A stretch of 64,000 bases of DNA from Epiperipatus broadwayi (lineage: Eukaryota; Onychophora; Udeonychophora; Euonychophora; Peripatidae). Position numbers and translations under genes: made by a program. The stretch lies in the NCBI GenBank assembly GCA_028023455.1, contig JAQFVV010013093.1, forward strand, positions 186,001 through 250,000, given 5' to 3'. The notes under the pieces were generated by a model that saw only the letters and a list, made by a program, of their open reading frames with translations, had not been told where the DNA came from and did not search any database. Positions 46,116 through 58,693 of the stretch are shown in pieces; position 1 is the first letter of the stretch, and each line of letters opens with the position of its first letter.

Positions 46116-48585
46116 CATATATGTGTGCTATTGTTTAATAATAATGTGATAAATGCAACATAATTTTTTAAAAACAAAAAGTTATTGTAAATAAAACTTT
46201 TTAAAACAAATAGAAGTCTGAATAATATTGGAAAAAATCTACTTTCTTAATGAATTATTGGATAACAATAAGATGTTAATGACACAGTTCAACTCAATTA
46301 TGACTCTACATGAGGTTAATGATAATTTTTCCAACAAATGAAATAATTTAGCAAATATGTATAACCAACAAAAAATAAAAAAATATTTTTGATAAAAATG
46401 AAAAATTAAGAAATAAATATTAAAAACTTGGTAATTATAAATAATAGTATCAAAATGTGTTGATAAAAAAAACTTGGCATATGGTAAAATAAACACTTGA
46501 GGGCAGTTTGTATCAAAAACTCTGCAAAATAAATTAAAATAATAAAGTTTCTACTATATAATATAATCATTTTCAATGCCTGTTTCTTTATATAATATTT
46601 TTTAATTTTTTTTTTTAAACGAATGACTATATGAAAGATAATGCATAAGTTAAAATAACATTATACATCAAGCACTTCAAGGATACAACTATTTCGATAG
46701 TATATTTTATAAAAGTAACATATTTTAATATTTCTTAAAACTGGAAGCAAAATCCAAAGACGCAATTTTCAAAGAAGACGGATAAAAAGAAGGTTTAATC
46801 ATGTTATAGTATTTCTTTAACAAGGATCGTAGCAAAGTTACTGATTTTGATAACATTCTTCATTCAGGTATTTCAACTTTCTTCTCCCTGAATTAAAGGT
46901 TTAAATAAATAATTAAATAAAATAATTTATTACACTTTGAATAGTGAATTATCTAAACCAACAGCATTGTTCTTATTAAAATAGAACTTTCCTTTTACTT
47001 GTAGCAAAATATTAAACAATGATATTCGTTTGAATTGCTCATTTAAACCAACAAACAAATATATCTTTAGAATATAAATAGTTGAATGGCTTTTAGGTAA
47101 TCAAATAAGGAGTCATTTATAACATTAAAGAACTGTTGTGCTATCAACTTATTCAATCTAAATAACAGAATTATATGAAATTTTATATAAGTGATGCAGT
47201 AGCGATGAATGTTTTCACTGTCAAATAATTTGCGTAGTTCTTTCATTATATATTTCACTAATAAACAAATAAAAACATAAATCATTATTTTTGAACTTTA
47301 ACCTTAGAAGAACTAATAAATTCCACATTTTATTTTCAATGAATTAATTTCAGCTTGGTACATAGATTCTTATTAAGATGAAATGTTATAAAATAAATTT
47401 TTAGTAAAGTATAACATTTTTACAAATATATAAAAACAAAAAATTTAAAAAATATAGCCAATTTTATTACACTATTGGTTTTCATACCGCTAATTAGAGA
47501 TAATTTTTTCTCACTTTTCATTTTACGGTTCAATAATAATTCAATTTAACCTTATAAAAAGGAGAATTATTCATTAACAGTAAACTGAACTTTACTAATT
47601 ATTAATTGTTAATTGCAGTAAATTTATTATTTTAAATTATATTTCATACCCAAAACTACAGATTACATAAATTGCACAAAGTTGAAAACTATTTGGAGCA
47701 GCGCCCTCATACATCAAATAGACATTACTACTAATTGATTTTTACTTTAGTTTATTAATAGAAACTTTTAAATATATATAGCAGGATTTTCTGTTAAATT
47801 TTTGAGGGGAGAGGGCATATGTCTTGAATAATTATATTATTAAACTTTTAACTTTTTTATACAGTTATTTATTGAAATATGAAATATTAATTAGATATTT
47901 CAGACTTATCTCAACTGCTAACAAATGATTTGATTTTAAAGCATTAAAACCTAACTACATATTTTCACTTTCACAAAAAAAAGAAATGAAATTTGCACAT
48001 TATATACATGAAGCTGATTTCTATATATAAGTGATTAACATATAACTTTTTTTAAGATAAATACGTAAGCCTTTTTCCTATATGATACTATGTTTTATTG
48101 ATCTTTAGAATGTTTTCCAGTATCAGTGGCAATAAATTTTTCTTAGATAAATAATATTATGTTGTGCTATCACATAGTAGAGCAAAGCTTCTATGACAAT
48201 ACTGTTGGCCATTTATGCATTGTTGTAATGCCACTACATTTTATAACATTATATATTTAAAAAACTGGAGTTATGAGTGTATGCATATTTAAATGTTATA
48301 ATAAAGTAGACATAGCAAGTAAAAGTATATAATAGATAATATGATGTTTAAGTAAAAAATGCACATGAATAAAGACCAATGCTATTGTGGTGTAGAAATG
48401 AAGATTTAATAAAACATCTTGAAGTGTTATTCTTATAGTTATTTATTAAAGCACATTTTATGCTTTTCATAAGCAGCCTTTAATACATTAACTACATGTA
48501 GTGAAATCATTATCCATACCTGAGATATAAGAATATAACTGAATTTAAATATTTTGTTCAAGAAGATGTCTGAGAAATGTCCTAC
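46116..48585. other. AT-rich non-coding stretch
   Basis: Nothing recognised. Open frames at 46,239-46,496 and 47,067-47,285 (minus) are AT-driven and without domains. Confidence 0.5.
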
Positions 48586-48587
48586 TA

Positions 48588-48613
48588 TTTATTTATTATT
48601 ATTGTTGTTGTTG

Positions 48614-48708
<95 letters not shown>

Positions 48709-48709
48709 T
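48588..48709. repeat. (TTA)n microsatellite
   Basis: About 40 TTA/TTG units; it gives a spurious poly-Leu frame on the plus strand. Confidence 0.95.
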
Positions 48710-48739
48710 AATATTTTAATTGTATTATTTATTTTGTAA

Positions 48740-51218
48740 ATAAAACATTTTACATTTATTCAAATTATCTTGACTTTTGTGTCTTTGCATATTCACATCA
48801 TCACATGATTATGTAAATTTATGGCCACATAATATTTTATATATTTTTATATAGGTTGAACAATTATAGTTTTTTATTATTATTGCCAAGAATATTTAAA
48901 CATGATTGAAGAAGCAATGAGGAAGAGTATAGTTATTTAATTATTATAATATTATTACTGCTGATGTAGTTAGTTAAATATATATATATATATATATTAT
49001 AAAGGTATTTACATAAGTTATGTTATTATATATACATCTTAAGATTACATAAAGATTCAGTTATTGTATAATATATAGTTGGGTGCAATAAAATGTCCTT
49101 TGTTATCCAGCTATATAATAAAGGATTTATTTACAATTTAATAATTATTGAAAACTCTGAAAGTCTCATTAGCCCATTATTTTCAGTAGGTATAATATAT
49201 AGTAGCAAAATGTGTGTTCATATGAGGCTATTTCAACTTCATGCTTTCCTGCACATTGATATGCTAATTTATACAATTATATGAAGTTGAGATCATAAAT
49301 GATAAATGGCAGTGATAAGAAACCCAGATTATTGTACATTAATTGTTCTGTTTATAACTTATTAGCAAAACAAAAATAACTAAATATTCTATTAAATTAA
49401 TTTACTACCTGGTGATAATGAAATAGGTATATGCTACACTCTGATTTTATAATGAAAATTAAAGTGTAAGTATCAGATTTTATATAATAATAATATTATC
49501 ATTTAAAGTAAATGCAGACATGCTAATATAATGTTAACATTTTTATTCAAAGGTTAAAATAATATCTATTTTCCATTATCAATCAAAACTATAATAAATA
49601 TTACATTTTAAAGCTGAAAATAATATGAGTGTTAAAAATTATTAAAAAAATATTAATAATTAATGTTTTTACAGATATATATATATATAATGACTTTTAG
49701 CTTTTACTTAAACTTAAATGTCAAATTATATTTCAGTCTAATGTCTAAAAAATGTCAGTATTTTTTTCAATGATCACTTAGTATCTTACAACCAATCAAA
49801 AGCCACTGTTGGGCACTAAATTGTAATCTATGAATAAAAAGACTGATTACCTATTGCCACCAATACTTCTTTCAGATGATCACTTGCTACCTTATAACCA
49901 ATTGAAAACTAACATGTTAAACATGTCAAATTGTAATCTAATTTGAAAGGTTCTAACTGAAAACAAATAAATAGCCACCTAATTATAACCAATAAAATGG
50001 ATAAAAACAATGTTTGAATTGTATAACATTTGAATTCTCATTTATAGTTTACACTACTAATTGTGCACTTATAGAATTTTAGAGCCCTCAAACATAGTAT
50101 TTACTTTATAAATGTTTTGCTTTGCTAGTGTTATACATTAGTTTTTTTTTAATATTGGTTTCTTTAACATTTATTCTTGGGATTTTGACTTATTTAGTAT
50201 TCAATATTTTGACTTAGGCAATATGGACAATAAATTATTTTTCGAACTCAAGATTTTTTATGTATGATGTTCCTTAAGCAATAGAAAGTTCTTCTGCAAG
50301 TCCTTTGTAACATTTTTTGTATGTCTATGTGACTGGGAAAGACCAGTAATTCTAAATAATATGCACTATCTTATCATGTTGATATATTTATTAATTTCCT
50401 TGATTAATATCATAATTTTAGAAATACAAATACTTATAATTCTCTATGCTGGAAAAATAAGTTATCCTATTAATGATTTTAATTTTAGCTTGTAAATGCA
50501 GGTGACTTATTTTCTTTTTTCTCTTAATTTTTACACACAGCTGTCTAATATGCAGCTTTAGTATGATTAATTATTAAAATAGCTGAAAGTCTGAACTGAA
50601 AGAATAAAAATGACCAGCACTTCTCTTTGTATTAACCTGCAGCAGCTAGATATGTGATGCAGCAGTCAATTTTCAAATGCCTTAATTTTAAATAATTGTT
50701 TTAAATTGAACAGGTATTCCTCTCAGTACCTTTCAAAGGGATGTCTTTGTTTTGTAAAACTCAAATTAATTTGAATTTAGGTCATGTACTTTTAATTTTA
50801 TACTCATTTCTTTTATGTTTTAGCAATACTTTATACCACTTGTAATCTAAACTTGGCTGCAAAATTTCTCTTTTTTTTTAAATGACACCTTTTTTTTTGT
50901 TATTTTTTTAAAACAAATATAAAAAAATTTTGTTGTAACTAATAGCAACAATAATAAGTGGCAAATTTGTTTCATTAAAATAACTGATTATAAAAAAGCA
51001 ATCGATTAATTATAAAAAAAAACTATGAACTGAATCCAGTTAAACAAAAGTAATTTTATTTCATTTTTTGGCTGTATTTTTTACATTTTTTATACAAATA
51101 ATTTAATATTTATTGTAAATAATGCATATTAAAAAATCAAATTTGAAATTATATATATAGAAAAATATACATATAAAGATTACTAAAGGAAATGTATACA
51201 AAAAAAAATATAAACAAA
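48740..51218. other. AT-rich non-coding stretch with a short tandem duplication
   Basis: At 49,745-49,950 a unit beginning GATCACTTRSTAYCTTAYAACCAATYRAAA occurs twice about 110 bp apart. Nothing else was recognised. Confidence 0.45.
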
Positions 51219-51302
51219 ATTACTTGTTTGTAAAGCTGCTTTCTGATGAAAGCCAGTGCTCTGGTCAAAATATTAAAGATAACAGTTTTATGTACAAGTA
51301 AT
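51219..51302 (+). ncRNA. Long-helix hammerhead-like motif, G12 substituted
   Basis: Core CTGATGA at 51,243-51,249, stem II GCCAG/CTGGT with a TGCT loop, then CAAAA where GAAA is expected (G12 to A), helix III ATAT and cleavage base T. Helix I is unusually extended: CTTT/AAAG, CTG/CAG, TAAA/TTTA and ATTACTTGT/ACAAGTAAT pair in series. The long covarying helix supports a real ancestral ribozyme; G12 loss predicts inactivity. A PLE endonuclease lies about 0.8 kb downstream. Confidence 0.65.
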
Positions 51303-52082
51303 CTTGTTTATATTATATATATTGTAACACTCACAACATATATGTTGTAAAAACACATATATCTGTATTACATATGTTAATAATTTAAAAATAATAAATT
51401 ATGAAAAAAAGAGAAAATATAATAGTTTAAAAGTAGATTTTTAAAAATGAAATTAATAGAAAGGAAAGGTTGCATCATTTTTTTGAGAATAGATTGTTTT
51501 TATTAATGGTGGGAAAAGATAATCATGACAGATAAAGATTTAAAACTCCTCTCTTCTTTTTATAATTAAAAAAATGACAAAAAATAAATGTAATCAATTT
51601 TAAAATAAAATTTTCCATAGAATTAATTAGTGAAACAAAATCTTGTAAACTATCTCATCAGTAGGATTCCACTTAAATTTTGAAAGATTTCTTGCTGATC
51701 AGATAGTAGATTAATCTAAAAAGATTAAAGAGAATGTAAAATGTAATTAAAAACCAAATTAAAATTATGATAAAAATTACTCAATAGTTGATGTATATAT
51801 AAAACTGACAGCTTGTCCATTGTTATTAAGTTGTTGCTCAGTTTTTCCAGTTTATCAGCTCATCAATTCATTCATTATTGAGTTATTACTGACAGCATAA
51901 TCATCAAGATCCTCAGTGAGCCAGTTATTACTTGCTGTGGAAAATCTAAACATAGAAACTGTAGAAGTAGCAATGTGTATTGCTAAAGAACTTTTGGAGG
52001 GTTAATATGGGTTTCATGCCCTAGGTCCTTGGCTCTATCAACTTCTCTCACCTGTGATCAGTCTACAAAGCCTAAACATGAA

Positions 52083-52385
52083 ATGCTGAAAAGAAAGAAT
52101 TGCATTTATGAAATATGTTTATTTGGAAGAACATATATTGGTGAGATTAGTACTCCTATTTCAAAGCACTTGCAAGACCACAAACTGATGATTAGAAGAG
52201 AGAAAACAGATGTGTCTAAGATAGCAGACCATATATGTGCCAATAAACATATGTTCAACTGGGAAAATACAAAAATATTGGATAGAGAAGAAAAGGTACA
52301 AGGAAGAAAATTTAAAGAAGCTTCTCACTTGACAATGGCAAACAATCCCATAAGCCAACCTAGTGTGACTATACATAATGTATAA
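52083..52385 (+). pseudogene. PLE-C: GIY-YIG endonuclease fragment
   Basis: The frame contains KNCIYEICLFGRTYIGEIST (the I-Y and YIG pair of GIY-YIG), SKHLQDHK, DHICANKHMFNWENTKILDREE and FKEASHLTM, which is the C-terminal Penelope-type endonuclease in correct order with the His and Glu of the active site. The ATG at 52,029 is not meaningful since the fragment is 5'-truncated and lacks the reverse transcriptase. The sequence differs from PLE-A, B and D. No inverted partner was found. It appears intact over this domain, but the polymerase is gone. Confidence 0.8.
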
Positions 52386-52466
52386 AAACCACTAATCAAC
52401 TTTGCTCTTAGAAAAAAGTGGAGAATTCATGAGGAATCTTATATGAAACTTCATCGACTATTGCCT

Positions 52467-52690
52467 TTGGCAGGATGGTTCAGTTAGTTAAAGTGTTACC
52501 TTAAAATTCATAACTCAAGAATATAAGAGTCCAGGTTTGAATCTCATACTAATACTGTCACTGGTCAGGCCAGCAATATCTGAAGAAGAGGAGAGAATAA
52601 TACATCTTGAACATATACTAATCTTTTTGATGTGGTATTAGTAACAGTTGAATGTATTTGGAATATTTAAATAAAGTTAAATGTTTCTAA
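52467..52690 (+). repeat. tRNA-derived SINE-like remnant
   Basis: ATGGTTCAGTTAGTTAAAG (about 52,475-52,493) resembles a tRNA A box and CAGGTTTGAATCTC (52,532-52,545) a B box, at suitable spacing. The downstream 150 bp may be its body. No flanking duplication was identified. Confidence 0.45.
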
Positions 52691-53350
52691 AGACATTCAA
52701 TACTCATATTAGATGATGGAAATAGTCCTATATAAAAATACAACTAAAACACCATCATCACAAACCTTCAAAAACATTTGCTTATTTTATTTGTTTAAAT
52801 ATTTATTTGATTGTCGTATGAATAAAAAGTGTTTATTTAAATGCTGCTTGGTCTATTCTCCCTCTCTTTTAATTGTGTCACTAGTTTAAGATTATAAATA
52901 TTTCCATGTATTACTTAGTATTGCACTGAGTTCCCTGATCAAGATATTTGAGTTAACCTGAATAAATCTCAGGCACTGTGTTCATGTGCCTTTCATCTGG
53001 GCATGCTGTCTATATACAACCTATATGACTGAATGGCACCTCAGAATTGTTCTCAAAACAAATAATGCTTTGGATGATGGATGTTGTCCTACAGCATGGA
53101 GGGGTGCTATCATTATGAAAGATGGTCAGGGCAGTGCATTTGTCTAGAGTTGATGTTAACTATAGATATGATTGATGGTTAATCTATCAATAATATTCTA
53201 TCTGTCTGTAATATATGATCTGGAGCCAGAGGCATAAGTGTGAAAAGAAATAATAATAAAGCCAGTCATATAAGTATATAATAAAATGTTAATAAATGAT
53301 CATAAATAGTAAATATAAAAATATTATTAATAGACATTTAAATATACCGA
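52691..53350. other. Non-coding stretch
   Basis: Slightly less AT-rich around 52,900-53,240, but no domain, repeat or gene was recognised. Confidence 0.4.
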
Positions 53351-53361
53351 ATCATTACAAT

Positions 53362-55508
53362 ATGTTGTAACGAGCACAGACGTTCGTTACATTGGTTTTT
53401 TTTATATTTATTAAACATGAAAGTAAATTAAAAAGTTCACATTTAAAAATTTTCTTTAAGAATTAAAAATTGAAATTAAATATCATCTTAAACTCGTATA
53501 TATTAAATCGCACAGATAAAAAAAATTATTAAAATAAAACTGTATTAAAAATAGAAAAGGTATTTTAAAAACAAAAACTTAAAAAGATTTAGAGATAAAA
53601 ATATATCTTTGATTTGGAAAACAGGTTAATTAATCAGAAATGGAAATGATTGTTAATTAGTTAAACGTAAACCAGCCTTGGCCATTTAAATGTAAAAACA
53701 TCGGTCAGATAGGAAAACAATAGAAACAAATAGCCAATGAAAGAAATCCATCGGGAAATCAGACCTCAGCGAAAGGATCATCACATCGATGACATAATGC
53801 CAAGTCAATCCTTCGAATACGTATAAAAGGAAAATTTGGAAATTATTAATTAGTGACTGGAAATTGATTATTACGATGTGACTATATGTAGTAGTACGGA
53901 GTTGGAGGTGAAGGAATTGACAGACGCACTGTCAATTCTTTCAGCTGTTAAAGAAAGGAGAAATGAACTATCGTTTCCTACATTGAGGACCAATTAAACT
54001 AAAAAAAAACGTCTGAATGAATAAATAAAACAACAGCTAAATGGATACCAATCTTAGGACGGCATGGGAATTCACGTTCATGGCAAGCAATGGATAAAGA
54101 TGAACTGTTTTAAACCGTAAGAACTTTATAAATAATGAACATTAAATTAAAATTTTCTATATTTAAATGATTGCAATATGATCCTATCTGACCAAACTAA
54201 ATTCTTTATTAATAGTGTTATTTGATGTATTTTTTTTCTTATTTATGTAAAATCATTTCCATTTATTTATTTTTTATTCTTTAAGTTTTTATCATGATTT
54301 TTTTGTTTTTCGTTAAATTAATTATATAAATGTTAAACTTAAGTCGGGCGTGAATGGCTGTATAGATTTGTAAAGTTATATTAGGGGAGGGTAATCTTAG
54401 GTTATTTGTGTCATTGTTAGATTGGGTCAATGGATTGGATATATTGATGTAGTTAGTAGATGTAGTCGGAGATTCGCTACTGGCAGAATCGCTTCATATG
54501 CTGCACTCTCCCATTTTGCCTAGGGAAGGAATTATAAGACACAGAGCGCAGTTCTCTCGTTGGATAGAAGTAATATTCCTATCTAATGAAAGTCAATATC
54601 TTCTCTTAATCTTTTTGATGCTGCCGTATACCGTATTACATTGAATACATCGATGTATCAGATGAATTGATGCCAGTTTGACTGCAAATTTTAGCCTAAG
54701 GTTAAATAGGGATAGAATATTTTATTTTCAAATGCAAATCTATGTGGTCTATTCATACTTGACCCTAAATAAAAATGCATTAAATTTAAGTTGTTTATAG
54801 ACACTTGCATGGATTGGTTATCGGTTAAGTATGTTTTGGGTTTTCATATTTGATCAAAATATATAGACATTCGATAAATAATGATACCTTACGGTGAGTA
54901 TCTAAAATGTATTTATTCGGATGTCTTTTAAGTTATTGGTGACAATGCAAGTATCTTATGTTGAATACTATTGGGTTACATATAAATTTCCCTCTGCAAT
55001 TGTCAGTAATCAATAATTTTGTATTTTGATCATTTATGTTTCTTTTGAAATGTTTTTGACTGTGAAATCTATGTAACCGATCTATATTCAACATTATAAA
55101 CAAGCTTTCATAAATTTATATGTGTGAACTTAATTAAAATGTAAAATTATGATATAATAGTAATTAAATGTAAATTAAAGTAAAGTTAAAAATAATGTTG
55201 AATGTTAAAATGTAAACTGATACTAAAACAATTTTAAATCTTATATATATATGTGCGTAAATAAATTTTTGTATGTTAATTACTGGAAGTGGCTTATTTT
55301 ATTCTTTTTTTTATATATACTCTTAGATTATCTTATTAAATCTCTGCTATTCCACTGAGCTAGTGACATGGGATAATGACCGGAATCAAAATTTTAAAAA
55401 AATAATTTTTTTTTTGACTTACGTATCTGACTACTTTATAAATTTTTTTAGGTTCAAATGCCTAGATGGCGCCCTGTAGTGCAGTTTACGTAAGTCTACA
55501 TTTTCCGG
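53362..55508. mobile_element. Candidate LTR-type insertion, 2.1 kb, class uncertain
   Basis: The block is framed by near-identical CCGRATCATTACAAT at 53,347-53,361 and 55,505-55,519 (14 of 15). It starts with a hairpin-forming TGTAACGA/TCGTTACA, has a good TATA box (GTATAAAAGG, about 53,821) preceded by GC-richer sequence, and near its right end carries TGGCGCCCTGTAGTGC (about 55,466), which resembles a tRNA-Lys primer-binding site. It is markedly less AT-rich in parts than its flanks. No coding sequence is present and no second LTR was seen, so a solo LTR plus leader or another element type are both possible. Confidence 0.4.
53821..53830 (+). promoter_or_regulatory. TATA box inside the LTR-like block
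   Basis: GTATAAAAGG is a consensus-like TATA element about 460 bp into the insertion, followed by less AT-rich sequence. It would suit a U3 promoter; activity is unknown. Confidence 0.35.
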
Positions 55509-55529
55509 ATCATTACAATGTATATATAA

Positions 55530-55680
55530 TATAAGGGATTTGAACACAGACTTTCAAGCTCCCTTTAGCTGTACACTCTATCTCATCATATAATCAATAC
55601 ACATATGATAAAGATAAACGATCTCCAATATATATATCAAAACATGTCCTAAAAGTGGTATGAGATACTGATAGTAGTCT
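55530..55680 (-). repeat. Composite hammerhead/tRNA-like repeat, decayed minus-strand copy
   Basis: On the minus strand the order is helix I-like ATCTC...CCA, a degraded core, TATATTGGAGATCG, then ATATGATGAGATAGAGTG, AAAGTCTGTGTTCAAATCCC (B-box-like) and an ATATATACATTG tail. The ribozyme core itself is not intact. Confidence 0.5.
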
Positions 55681-55820
55681 AAACCTTACAAAATACATTA
55701 TAATCATTGTAGGTTAATTCATCTTCCTAAGTGATCAATGAGATGGTTGATTTTTATTAGTGATTATGGATAAATATATTTTAATTCAATCTATTTTTTA
55801 TTTATTTTCCTTTTTCATAT

Positions 55821-57190
55821 GTAATTCAGTAAATAAGGAAGAGCCACTATGCAGGAAAGGTTATAAAATTATAATTCCTAAAGACTTACAGCTTAGCACA
55901 ACTTTTGACTAGGCTAGTCATATTTGTAGCACTAAGATAGGTATGCAGAAGAGAAAATTTATAGTTTAATTTGTATGAAAGTTTGTGAAATTGCTAATAT
56001 TACTTTCATGATAATGGAATGCATGATTTTTTTTTTATTTGTCACATGGGTGTAATATATCATACCTCTTTGTATTTTCTCTTTTGATCATTATGATCAG
56101 CATAAACAAACCACTTGATCTTGAGTGGTTTAATCAATCTCACACACTAAAAATACTGATTTTATGTTGCAGTCTGTTTGTCACACATTGTTGGTATAAA
56201 ACTCTTCATTGTAAATTGCTTTGCAAGTTGGTACAATGCAGCTAATTTTATAGACTATTTTGAGAGTCTGGTCCAAGGTAATTTGTCTTTTGGTTATTCA
56301 ATAATCTATTGATATTTGTGTGGTGGGATCCTGAAGCTAATATTGAAATTATTCGAGCATATTGTCATCAACTCTTGTGATGCACACAGTATAAAAGGAA
56401 GGCTGATTCATACTTTAATATTGTTGTGGTTTATAAGATTAGTGTTTAGTGTGGAGTAAAAAAATTTAAAAGCTTTAGTTAAACAATTATGACCATACCC
56501 TGACTTGGCTCAGTTTTTTTTATATAGTTTTAAATTTCTCTCCTGTCTGCCTCAAACTTGCATAGCTTATAGTTTCTTTACAGAAAACACTTAAAGCTAA
56601 CTCTGAGGTGGGAGTGTGTGAATAAGGGAGAATAATACCTTGAATGTTGATGTGTTTGATAATTATTTTGTTGTTTATGTGCATGGGGAAGTGTTGGATG
56701 TACATGTTCAAGAATTTTATTCCCCTTTTGATGTGTCTTCATGTTTGAGTCCAGGTTAAAGAGGAAAACTGACTTAGCTCATCCTGTATATCAATGATAG
56801 TTTTTTTCAGCATAATTCAGCACATTGTCAATGTATCAAAAGTATAGATGTGAGGTACTGTGTCAAAATTTCTTGGAATGTCTGCCATTTCAAATTTCTT
56901 CAATACTATACTACAAACCATGCCACTTAGTGATAATCCCATGGTCCAGTCATGTTCCATCATATAAAATCTTTCAGCAAACATGACTGAGATGTCTCCA
57001 TTTATCCAATTGACAGTATCAATAATAAAGTTGTTTTTGTTATTATCAAAGTCTGATGCGACTAATGCATCATGGAATTATTCCAATGGATTGTGGGCAT
57101 TACATTGAGAGATAAAGTTCCACTATATTTAATAAGGCAATCCTATGGCAGGGGTTACACATTTGTGAATTTAGAGTTGTGTCCAATCAA
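55821..57190 (-). mobile_element. PLE-D left arm
   Basis: Inverted partner of about 57,310-58,693. The outer edges match (GTAATTCAG...CACTATGCAGG here; CCTGCATAGTGG...GAATTAC at 58,665-58,693) and the inner edge is near 57,190. The arms are diverged (roughly 75-80% by eye), so this palindrome is older than PLE-A. Confidence 0.75.
55990..57190 (-). pseudogene. PLE-D left copy: RT and endonuclease remnants
   Basis: Minus-strand remnants include a palm motif resembling GLSLSGMVCSIVLKKFEM (about 56,940-56,885), KKTIIDIQDELSQ-type sequence, a region with IIIKHINI and the thumb/linker (56,711-56,520), and a decayed endonuclease with CTKLQSNLQ-type residue order. Many stops and frameshifts are present. 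It is the same lineage as the right arm. Confidence 0.65.
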
Positions 57191-57309
57191 ATGAATATTT
57201 GATAGAAAATCATTTCCTTGGACTTTTAATAGACTTTAGGGGCACTTTCTCTGTAAAACAGGTTTAATAGCTGAATGGCTGAAAGATCACATAGGTTTTG
57301 GAAGATCAC

Positions 57310-58693
57310 ACAGCTCTTAAATTTACAAAAGTGTAATCTTCACCATAGGCTCATCCCATTAGATATAGTGGAGCTCATGCCCATGATCAATTGGCATAAT
57401 TCATGACACATTAGTAACATCAGGCTTCAATAATAATAAAACCAACTTTATTTTTGTTGTTGGATGGTGACATTACTGTCCTGTTCAACAGAAGATTTTG
57501 CATGCTGTTCCATGAAGTTATCAATAAGTGGCATGGTTTTTGGCATTGTATTGAACAAATTTGAAATGGCAATCATCCTAAGACATTTTGCCACAGTTAT
57601 TTCACTTTCTATAATATGCTACATCAACAATGTACTGATTTATGCCAAAAAGAAAACTATTATTGATATACAGAATGAGCTGAGTCAATTATCATCTTTA
57701 GCCTGGACCATAGATCATGACGATGCATCAATGGAACAAAATTCTTGGACATCTACATCCAACCCTCTAATGTGCAAATAAACTACAAAATGATCATCAA
57801 ACACATCAACATTCATGATGCTGTTCACCCTCATTCACACATTTCCACCTCACATAAATTTGTTGTTTTTAAAGTGTTTTCTATAAAGAAACTATAAGCT
57901 ATGCAAGTTTTACATAAAAGAGCTAATACAAAAAACTATATAAAAGATGTAAGCAAGTCAGGGTATGATCATAATTATTTAATTAGAGCTCTTAAAAAAT
58001 TCTACTCCACACTAAACACCAGGCATGTGAGTGTCAGCAGCACTAAGGCATGGATGTTTTCCTTTTATACTGGATGCATCAAAAAAGTTGAAGAGAATCT
58101 ATTCAAATAAATTCAATATCAGCTTCATGATCCCCCCTCTTAATGTCAATCATTTATTGAATAACACCAAAGGCAATTAATTTATCTCCTACCAGACTCC
58201 AAATAATCTGTAAAATTCACTGCAATGAACTAACTTGCAAAGCAATTTACTATGATGAGTCTCATGCCAACAGCACTATTAGATTAGTGCAGCACAAATA
58301 TATACACTAACATGCCAAAATAGACTCCAACATAAAGTCAGTGTTTTTAGAGGATGAGATTGCCTTAGGTCATAATTTCGACTCACTCAACATCAAAGTG
58401 ATTTGCCCTAAGTGCTATGATCAAAAGAGAAAATACAAAGAGGCATGGTTTATCAAAAATAACACCCACACAATAAATAAAAAAGACTCATGCACTGCAT
58501 TAACATGCCTGTGGTGTATATAAATTCACAAACCTGCATACTAATTAACCTACAAGTTTTTTCTTCTACATATCTACCTTAGTGCTATAAATATGACTTA
58601 CTTGATCAAGAGCAGTGCTAAGCTGTAAATCTATAAAAAAAATTATGATTTTATCTTTCCTGCATAGTGGATCTTTCCTGTCTGTTGAATTAC
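57310..58693 (+). mobile_element. PLE-D right arm
   Basis: Plus-strand half of the third PLE palindrome. Its outer edge lies only about 30 bp from the 3' end of the minus-strand RTE LINE, suggesting insertion beside or into that LINE's tail. Confidence 0.75.
57464..58523 (+). pseudogene. PLE-D right copy: RT C-terminus plus GIY-YIG endonuclease
   Basis: Frame 1 (57,464-57,781) carries KLSISGMVFGIVLNKFEM and CYINNVLIYAKKK, the RT palm with the catalytic YVDD replaced by YINN. After a frameshift, 57,901-58,110 encodes NTKNYIKDVSKSGYDHNYL and RALKKFYST, the thumb/linker. In another frame 58,206-58,523 encodes CNELTCKAIYYDES (GIY-YIG with YYG changed to YYD), one stop, then FLEDEIALGHNFDS and KYKEAWFI with the catalytic-region Glu. 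The loss of both active-site Asp residues and of the endonuclease glycine shows it has long been inactive. Confidence 0.7.

Noticed and set aside
48554-48739. Poly-Leu frame
   Set aside because: Translation of the (TTA)n microsatellite.
56039-56245. Plus-strand frame resembling a small membrane protein
   Set aside because: It is antisense to the PLE-D left-arm endonuclease remnant.
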